A DNA stretch of 64,000 nt from Fictibacillus phosphorivorans (GTDB lineage: Bacteria > Bacillota > Bacilli > Bacillales > Fictibacillaceae), in NCBI RefSeq assembly GCF_023715845.1, contig NZ_JAMBOR010000018.1, positions 16,653-80,652 of the forward strand, in the 5' to 3' direction. Positions 59,469 through 64,000 of the stretch are shown one piece after another. Made by a program: the position numbers and the translations under genes. The notes beneath the pieces are model-generated. The model was not told the DNA's origin. It saw nothing but the letters and a program-made list of their open reading frames with translations, and did no database searches. Each line of letters begins with the position of its first letter. The stretch's first letter is position 1.

Positions 59469-61640
59469 TTGGGACAACCTGTTAATGAACAAGCATTGCG
59501 TATGATGGAACAGGAACTGAATGTTAAAGGTAAACAAATTAATCAAGTGATTGCATTATTAGAAGAAGGAAATACGGTGCCTTTTATTGCCCGTTACCGA
59601 AAAGAGTTAACAGGAGGTCTTGATGAAGTTCAGATTAAAGACATCATGGACCGCTGGACTTACTTGCAAAATCTTGCTTCCCGTAAAGAGGAAGTTATTC
59701 GATTAATCGACGAACAAGGAAAATTAACTGAAGAATTAACGGCTGCGATTCATAAAGCTCAAAAGCTGCAGGATCTAGAAGATTTATACCGTCCCTATAA
59801 GCAAAAAAGAAGAACGAAAGCGACGGTAGCAAAAGAAAAAGGATTAGAGCCCCTTGCTTTATGGCTTTTGGAACAACATAAAGATCATCCGTTAGAAGTA
59901 GCGAAAGATTACATAAATGAAGAAAAAGAAGTACTGACTGAAGAAGATGCGCTCCAAGGAGCTAAGGATATCATAGCCGAAATGCTCTCTGATGATGCTG
60001 ATATGCGAAAGTGGATACGTGAAGATACTTTTTCTAAAGGTGAAATTAAATCAGAAGGAAAAAATACTGAAGCTGACGAAAAGAAAGTATTTGAGATGTA
60101 CTACGAATATCAAGAACCCATCCGTAAGATTGTTCCTCACCGCGTTCTTGCTGTGAACCGTGGCGAAAAGGAAGGAATGCTAAAGGTCGGCATTAGTGCA
60201 CCTGTTGATTTCATTCATTCAAAAATGGAACGAAAAACGATTAAACGACCAGGTTCTCCAGCCGAGTCATTTTTACGAGAAGCGATAGAGGATGCCTATA
60301 AAAGGCTGATTGCGCCTTCGATCGAACGAGAAATTCGCGCATCTTTAACAGAACAAGCGGAAGAACGCGCGATTCATATTTTTTCTGAAAATGTAAGAAG
60401 TCTTTTGCTACAGGCCCCATTAAAAGGGAAAATCGTTTTAGGTGTAGATCCAGCATATCGTACAGGATGTAAGCTTGGTGTTGTAGATGAGACAGGAAAG
60501 GTTCTTCATATCCAGACCATTTACCCAACACCGCCAAGATCAGAAGTTGAGAAATCTGCTGCGGTCGTGAAAAAGCTGATTGATCAATATAGGATTGAGA
60601 TTGTAGCGATCGGAAATGGTACCGCGTCACGTGAAACGGAACAATTTATTGCAGAGACGTTAAAAGATCTCGATCAATCTGTCGCTTATGTAATCGTAAA
60701 TGAAGCTGGAGCGAGTGTTTATTCAGCATCAACTGTGGCCCGTGAAGAATTTCCGGATCTTCAAGTAGAAGAAAGAAGTGCCGTCTCTATTGCGAGAAGA
60801 CTTCAGGATCCATTGGCTGAACTCGTAAAAATTGATCCGAAATCAATCGGAGTTGGACAATATCAGCATGATGTATCTCAAAAGAGACTTGGTGAAGAGA
60901 TCAGCTTTGTGGTTGAAACAGCGGTTAACCAAGTAGGCGTTAACGTCAATACAGCTTCTGCCTCGTTGCTTCAATATGTATCTGGCTTGTCCAAAACCGT
61001 TGCACAAAACATTATTTTAAAAAGAAATGATGTGGGGAAGTTTAAGAATAGGACAGAGCTGAAGAAGATTCCTCGCTTAGGTGCAAAAACGTATGAGCAA
61101 TGTATCGGGTTTTTGAGAATTATGGAAGGCGATCAGCCATTAGATCAGACGGGAATCCACCCTGAAAGTTATCCTGGAACCAAAGCGTTGTTAAAGGAGT
61201 TAGGATTTACTCCTTCAGACATCGGTTCTGAAGCGTTGGCAGAAAAATTAAAGTCTCTCTCATTAGAAGAGACTTCAAATAAACTCGGTATTGGTGTTCC
61301 AACATTAAAAGACATCATTGAAGGACTAACAAAACCTGGCCGTGATCCTCGTGATGAATTTTCAGGTCCAGTTCTTAAAACAGATGTTCTTAAGATGGAA
61401 GACTTAGCACAAGGTATGGAACTTCAAGGAACAGTCCGAAATGTAGTGGACTTTGGTGCTTTTGTAGATATTGGAGTAAAGCAAGACGGTCTTGTTCATA
61501 TTTCGAAATTAACAGACCGCTTTGTTAAAAATCCAATGGATGTAGTTAGTGTAGGACAAGTCGTAACCGTTTGGGTCGATTCAGTTGATGTAGCGAAACA
61601 GCGAATCGCCCTAACGATGATTGCACCTAAAAAAGGATAG
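59469..61640 (+). CDS. tex: Tex-family RNA-binding protein (YdcI)
   Basis: The 723-residue protein has the Tex order: an N-terminal helical domain with GNTVPFIARYRKELTGGLDE, a YqgF-like RNase H-fold (VLGVDPAYRTGCKLGVVDET, AIGNGTASRETE), helix-hairpin-helix motifs (VNTASASLLQYVSGLSKTVA), and a C-terminal S1 RNA-binding domain (LQGTVRNVVDFGAFVDIGVK). It probably acts on stalled transcription or in RNA turnover. The TTG at 59469 has AAAGGAGTG upstream, as in B. subtilis ydcI. Confidence 0.92.
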   Translation: MGQPVNEQALRMMEQELNVKGKQINQVIALLEEGNTVPFIARYRKELTGGLDEVQIKDIMDRWTYLQNLASRKEEVIRLIDEQGKLTEELTAAIHKAQKLQDLEDLYRPYKQKRRTKATVAKEKGLEPLALWLLEQHKDHPLEVAKDYINEEKEVLTEEDALQGAKDIIAEMLSDDADMRKWIREDTFSKGEIKSEGKNTEADEKKVFEMYYEYQEPIRKIVPHRVLAVNRGEKEGMLKVGISAPVDFIHSKMERKTIKRPGSPAESFLREAIEDAYKRLIAPSIEREIRASLTEQAEERAIHIFSENVRSLLLQAPLKGKIVLGVDPAYRTGCKLGVVDETGKVLHIQTIYPTPPRSEVEKSAAVVKKLIDQYRIEIVAIGNGTASRETEQFIAETLKDLDQSVAYVIVNEAGASVYSASTVAREEFPDLQVEERSAVSIARRLQDPLAELVKIDPKSIGVGQYQHDVSQKRLGEEISFVVETAVNQVGVNVNTASASLLQYVSGLSKTVAQNIILKRNDVGKFKNRTELKKIPRLGAKTYEQCIGFLRIMEGDQPLDQTGIHPESYPGTKALLKELGFTPSDIGSEALAEKLKSLSLEETSNKLGIGVPTLKDIIEGLTKPGRDPRDEFSGPVLKTDVLKMEDLAQGMELQGTVRNVVDFGAFVDIGVKQDGLVHISKLTDRFVKNPMDVVSVGQVVTVWVDSVDVAKQRIALTMIAPKKG

Positions 61641-61650
61641 ATATAATAAA

Positions 61651-61694
61651 AAGCGCTTCTCCAGTGGGTTCATTCTTCACTGGAGGAGTGCTTT
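61651..61694. terminator. Long hairpin between tex and cmpA
   Basis: AAGCGCTTCTCCAGTG pairs with CACTGGAGGAGTGCTT around a 12-nt loop. A five-T run exists on the minus strand, so it also ends cmpA, whose stop codon lies in the loop. Confidence 0.7.
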
Positions 61695-61792
61695 CTATTA
61701 TAAAAGAACCAGCATTGATTCAATAAGCGGATTTGGTAACGATCTTTTTGATAATAAGCGCGGCGGAGCTGTCTTTTAAACCATGTTGGCAT
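61670..61792 (-). CDS. cmpA: Cortex morphogenetic protein CmpA
   Basis: This 40-residue ORF is easily missed by length filters: it begins MPTWFKRQLRRAYYQKDRYQ and continues IRLLNQCWFFYNRKHSSSEE. It closely resembles B. subtilis CmpA (MPNWLKKQMQKAF then NYQIKLLNQCWYFYR), and it sits antisense between tex (ydcI) and the sprT-like gene exactly as there. CmpA acts as an adaptor sending SpoIVA to ClpXP when the spore coat is faulty, and so delays cortex formation. AAGGAGG lies 8 nt before the ATG. Confidence 0.9.
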   Translation of the reverse strand: MPTWFKRQLRRAYYQKDRYQIRLLNQCWFFYNRKHSSSEE

Positions 61793-61889
61793 ATAGAGAA
61801 CCTCCTTGAACTTCCCAATCCGTTGTTTGTGTATTAGTCTATGTTTAGATGCTTGTTAATGTGAACTTGAAATGGTAAGGGGAATTATA

Positions 61890-62348
61890 ATGACAGATGA
61901 AGAACTTCAGAAACTTACGGAAGAAATATCTATAAAATACTTCAATAAAAAGTTTCGTCATAACGCCAGGTTTAACAATAGGCTGCGCACGACAGGAGGG
62001 CGGTACTTATTGAGAACTCATGACATCGAGATGAATCCGCACCTATATGCTGCGTTTGGGATAGATGAATTGATCGGAGTTATTAAGCATGAACTCGTTC
62101 ACTATCACATGCATATCGAAGGGAAAGGGTATAAACATGGTGATGATGACTTTAAGTATTGGCTGAATAAAGTCGGCGGTTCACGTTATTGTCAGTCCAT
62201 TCCTGAAAAAAGAAGAACACAGAGTTATAAATATCACTATGTTTGCACAGAATGTATGCAGATTTATCATAGAAAAAGGAGAATTGATACGAAGAAATAT
62301 GTGTGCGGTAAATGCCGGGGGAAATTAAAACAAATTTCTTCAAAATAG
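61890..62348 (+). CDS. SprT-like zinc metalloprotein (YdcK)
   Basis: The 152-residue protein has the SprT HExxH motif in VIKHELVHYHMHIEGKGYKH and a C-terminal zinc ribbon (HYVCTECMQIYHRKRRIDTK, YVCGKCRGKL). It is the counterpart of B. subtilis YdcK, between cmpA and the tRNA/rRNA cluster. Its substrate is unknown. AAGGGG precedes the ATG at 61890; the longer ORF from 61872 starts at or before that site. Confidence 0.88.
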   Translation: MTDEELQKLTEEISIKYFNKKFRHNARFNNRLRTTGGRYLLRTHDIEMNPHLYAAFGIDELIGVIKHELVHYHMHIEGKGYKHGDDDFKYWLNKVGGSRYCQSIPEKRRTQSYKYHYVCTECMQIYHRKRRIDTKKYVCGKCRGKLKQISSK

Positions 62349-62483
62349 GGTGTTGACTTCAAGGATGGGAATATGGTAATTTAATTAAGTCGCTGTTGGA
62401 CAGCCTTTTACAGAGCCATTCATAATGGCTAACTAAATAGGTGAACGCAGCAACATTAGCTTAAAAAAACCTTCTAAAATAGG

Positions 62484-62512
62484 TTGACATTTTAAGCTGA
62501 AGCAAGTATGAT
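62484..62512 (+). promoter_or_regulatory. Strong sigma-A promoter of the tRNA cluster
   Basis: TTGACA (62484-62489), 17 nt, then TATGAT (62507-62512) is a near-consensus promoter, 23 nt before the first tRNA. Confidence 0.85.
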
Positions 62513-62534
62513 ATTAATTGTCCTTAAAAGACGT

Positions 62535-62609
62535 TCCACAGTAGCTCAGTGGTAGAGCTATCGGCTGTTAACCGATCGGTCGTAGGTTCGAGTCCTACCT
62601 GTGGAGCCA
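62535..62609 (+). tRNA. tRNA-Asn (GTT)
   Basis: Cloverleaf with acceptor TCCACAG/CTGTGGA, anticodon GTT in CTGTTAACC, T-arm GGTTCGAGTCC and encoded CCA. Confidence 0.95.
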
Positions 62610-62612
62610 TAC

Positions 62613-62703
62613 AGAGAAGTACCCAAGTGGCTCAAGGGGCTCCCCTGCTAAGGGAGTAGATCGCTAACGCGGTGCGAGGGTTCGAATCCCTTCTTCTCTG
62701 CCA
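62613..62703 (+). tRNA. tRNA-Ser (GCT)
   Basis: Acceptor AGAGAAG/CTTCTCT, anticodon GCT in CTGCTAAGG, a long variable arm typical of class II tRNA, and encoded CCA. Confidence 0.93.
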
Positions 62704-62706
62704 TGT

Positions 62707-62781
62707 GGCCCGTTGGTCAAGCGGTTAAGACACCGCCCTTTCACGGCGGTAACACGGGTTCGAATCCCGTACGGGTCACCA
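62707..62781 (+). tRNA. tRNA-Glu (TTC)
   Basis: Acceptor GGCCCGT/ACGGGTC, anticodon TTC in CTTTCAC, T-arm GGTTCGAATCC and encoded CCA. Confidence 0.95.
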
Positions 62782-62815
62782 TTTTGTTTTTAACAAAATA
62801 AATACCTAGATAGAT

Positions 62816-62891
62816 GGACTCGTGGTGTAGTGGTTAACATGCCTGCCTGTCACGCAGGAGATCGCCGGTTCGACCCCGGTCGGGTCCGCCA
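62816..62891 (+). tRNA. tRNA-Asp (GTC)
   Basis: Acceptor GGACTCG/CGGGTCC, anticodon GTC in CTGTCAC, T-arm GGTTCGACCCC and encoded CCA. Confidence 0.95.
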
Positions 62892-62908
62892 TTTTTATTC
62901 TAAGGTGT

Positions 62909-62983
62909 TGGGCTATAGCCAAGCGGTAAGGCAACGGACTTTGACTCCGTCATGCGCTGGTTCGAATCCAGCTAGCCCAGCCA
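62909..62983 (+). tRNA. tRNA-Gln (TTG)
   Basis: Acceptor TGGGCTA/TAGCCCA, anticodon TTG in CTTTGAC, T-arm GGTTCGAATCC and encoded CCA. Confidence 0.95.
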
Positions 62984-63049
62984 TTTTTTATTTTTAAATT
63001 GATTGTTTAATTATTTCAGACTCAAATCATTTTAAAAAGAAAAACTTAA

Positions 63050-63125
63050 GAGCCATTAGCTCAGTCGGTAGAGCATCTGACTTTTAATCAGAGGGTCGAA
63101 GGTTCGAGTCCTTCATGGCTCACCA
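63050..63125 (+). tRNA. tRNA-Lys (TTT)
   Basis: Acceptor GAGCCAT/ATGGCTC, anticodon TTT in CTTTTAATC, T-arm GGTTCGAGTCC and encoded CCA. Confidence 0.95.
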
Positions 63126-63140
63126 TTTTCAAATTAATAT

Positions 63141-63224
63141 GCGGGTGTGGCGGAATTGGCAGACGCGCTAGACTTAGGATCTAGTGTCTTTGACGTGGGG
63201 GTTCGAGTCCCTTCACCCGCACCA
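63141..63224 (+). tRNA. tRNA-Leu (TAG)
   Basis: Acceptor GCGGGTG/CACCCGC, anticodon TAG in CTTAGGA, long variable arm and encoded CCA. Confidence 0.94.
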
Positions 63225-63277
63225 TATTAATTTCTAACTTATAAAGTTGCAGTGTTATTGCGCTGGCATCTTGCCGC

Positions 63278-63363
<86 letters not shown>

Positions 63364-63408
63364 ACTTTTCAAAATAACATATAATGCATTTTGATATGCA
63401 ATGGATAT

Positions 63409-63485
63409 GCGCCCTTAGCTCAGCTGGATAGAGTGTTTGACTACGAATCAAAAGGTCGGGAGTTCGAATCTCTCAGGGCGCGCCA
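63409..63485 (+). tRNA. tRNA-Arg (ACG)
   Basis: Acceptor GCGCCCT/AGGGCGC, anticodon ACG in CTACGAATC, T-arm AGTTCGAATCT and encoded CCA. Confidence 0.95.
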
Positions 63486-63491
63486 TATTTA

Positions 63492-63568
63492 CGGGAAGTG
63501 GCTCAGCTTGGTAGAGCACCTGGTTTGGGACCAGGGGGTCGCAGGTTCAAATCCTGTCTTCCCGACCA
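63492..63568 (+). tRNA. tRNA-Pro (TGG)
   Basis: Acceptor CGGGAAG/CTTCCCG, anticodon TGG in TTTGGGA, T-arm GGTTCAAATCC and encoded CCA. Confidence 0.95.
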
Positions 63569-63575
63569 TTCTTTT

Positions 63576-63649
63576 GCGGGTGTAGTTTAGTGGTAAAACA
63601 AGAGCCTTCCAAGCTCTGGTCGTGAGTTCGATTCTCATCACCCGCTCCA
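63576..63649 (+). tRNA. tRNA-Gly (TCC)
   Basis: Acceptor GCGGGTG/CACCCGC, anticodon TCC in CTTCCAAG, T-arm AGTTCGATTCT and encoded CCA. Confidence 0.95.
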
Positions 63650-63659
63650 TTATTTTCAC

Positions 63660-63736
<77 letters not shown>

Positions 63737-63767
63737 TATTCTTTTGAAAAAAGATTTAAAAAAGCGC

Positions 63768-63796
63768 TTGACTTTATGAATGCGATTCGCTATGAT
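63768..63796 (+). promoter_or_regulatory. rRNA operon promoter
   Basis: TTGACT (63768-63773), 17 nt, then TATGAT (63791-63796) lies in the tRNA-Ile to 16S gap. A boxA-like antitermination region (GTTCTTTGAAAACTGAAC) follows. Confidence 0.8.
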
Positions 63797-63910
63797 TATA
63801 TAGCTGTCGAAAAAGACAAGCCAAACAAGTTCTTTGAAAACTGAACAAAAGCAAAGGTAAGGAATTAAGAATGAATTCCGTCAGTAAGAAATTAGAGCAA
63901 GTCAAACACT

Positions 63911-64000
<90 letters not shown>

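Overview
The window looks like chromosomal DNA of a Bacillaceae endospore former, possibly Fictibacillus or Bacillus-like; the 16S stub is too short to name a genus. The evidence is a complete rsbRSTU-rsbVW-sigB-rsbX operon in the Bacillus subtilis order, preceded by rhomboid-acpS-ydcC-alr-ndoAI-ndoA and followed by tex, cmpA (antisense) and an sprT-like gene. A sigX-rsiX pair, a YjcZ-type sporulation peptide gene and a tRNA cluster running into the 5' end of a 16S rRNA gene fit the same picture.

Bases 1 to about 17,700 are an AT-rich accessory island. It opens with a decayed TnsD pseudogene and short direct repeats that resemble a transposon end. Next come a ubiquitin-like protein plus E1-like adenylyltransferase pair (minus strand), divergent from an XRE-ImmA-like regulator whose metalloprotease motif is lost, with several palindromic operators between them. 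A single-polypeptide type ISP restriction-modification gene follows, split by a frameshift. Then comes a Tn7-like transposition module: an XRE repressor gene, twin palindromes, tnsA, tnsB, a short tnsC/tniB and two tniQ-family genes, the second frameshifted. No CRISPR array or cas gene is visible.

Bases 17,700 to 33,000 are ordinary chromosome with many scars. They include a DinB/ABC-ATPase deletion chimera, an orphan ABC permease, a DUF962-like remnant, a frameshifted YdjM-like gene, a permease tail, and an NlpC/P60 gene that lost its catalytic Cys. Intact genes include SRPBCC and pyridoxamine-oxidase-like proteins, two permeases, DinB, a class A PBP, a GNAT enzyme, a TetR regulator and sigX-rsiX.

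Bases 33,000 to 50,400 hold uvsE, an SDR/QueA-paralogue/VOC operon, an LtaS-family enzyme, signal peptidase I, tag, a YkuD transpeptidase, corA and a DacA-type carboxypeptidase. Two systems stand out. One is an RRNPP quorum-sensing pair whose secreted precursor carries eight identical TENNPGIRS units. The other is an operon joining a CarH-like cobalamin-binding protein (Wx9EH and ExHxxG motifs) to a STAS-domain RsbR-like protein, about 5 kb upstream of the sigB operon.

A non-coding element occurs twice, at 28.2 kb (+) and 52.1 kb (-). It has six TGAGCG boxes spaced 20-21 nt apart, ending in a tail that matches at 34 of 37 positions and can form a hairpin. Bases 52,300 to 64,000 are conserved core: alr, the EndoA toxin-antitoxin pair, the sigB operon, tex, cmpA, sprT-like, twelve tRNA genes and the start of rrs.
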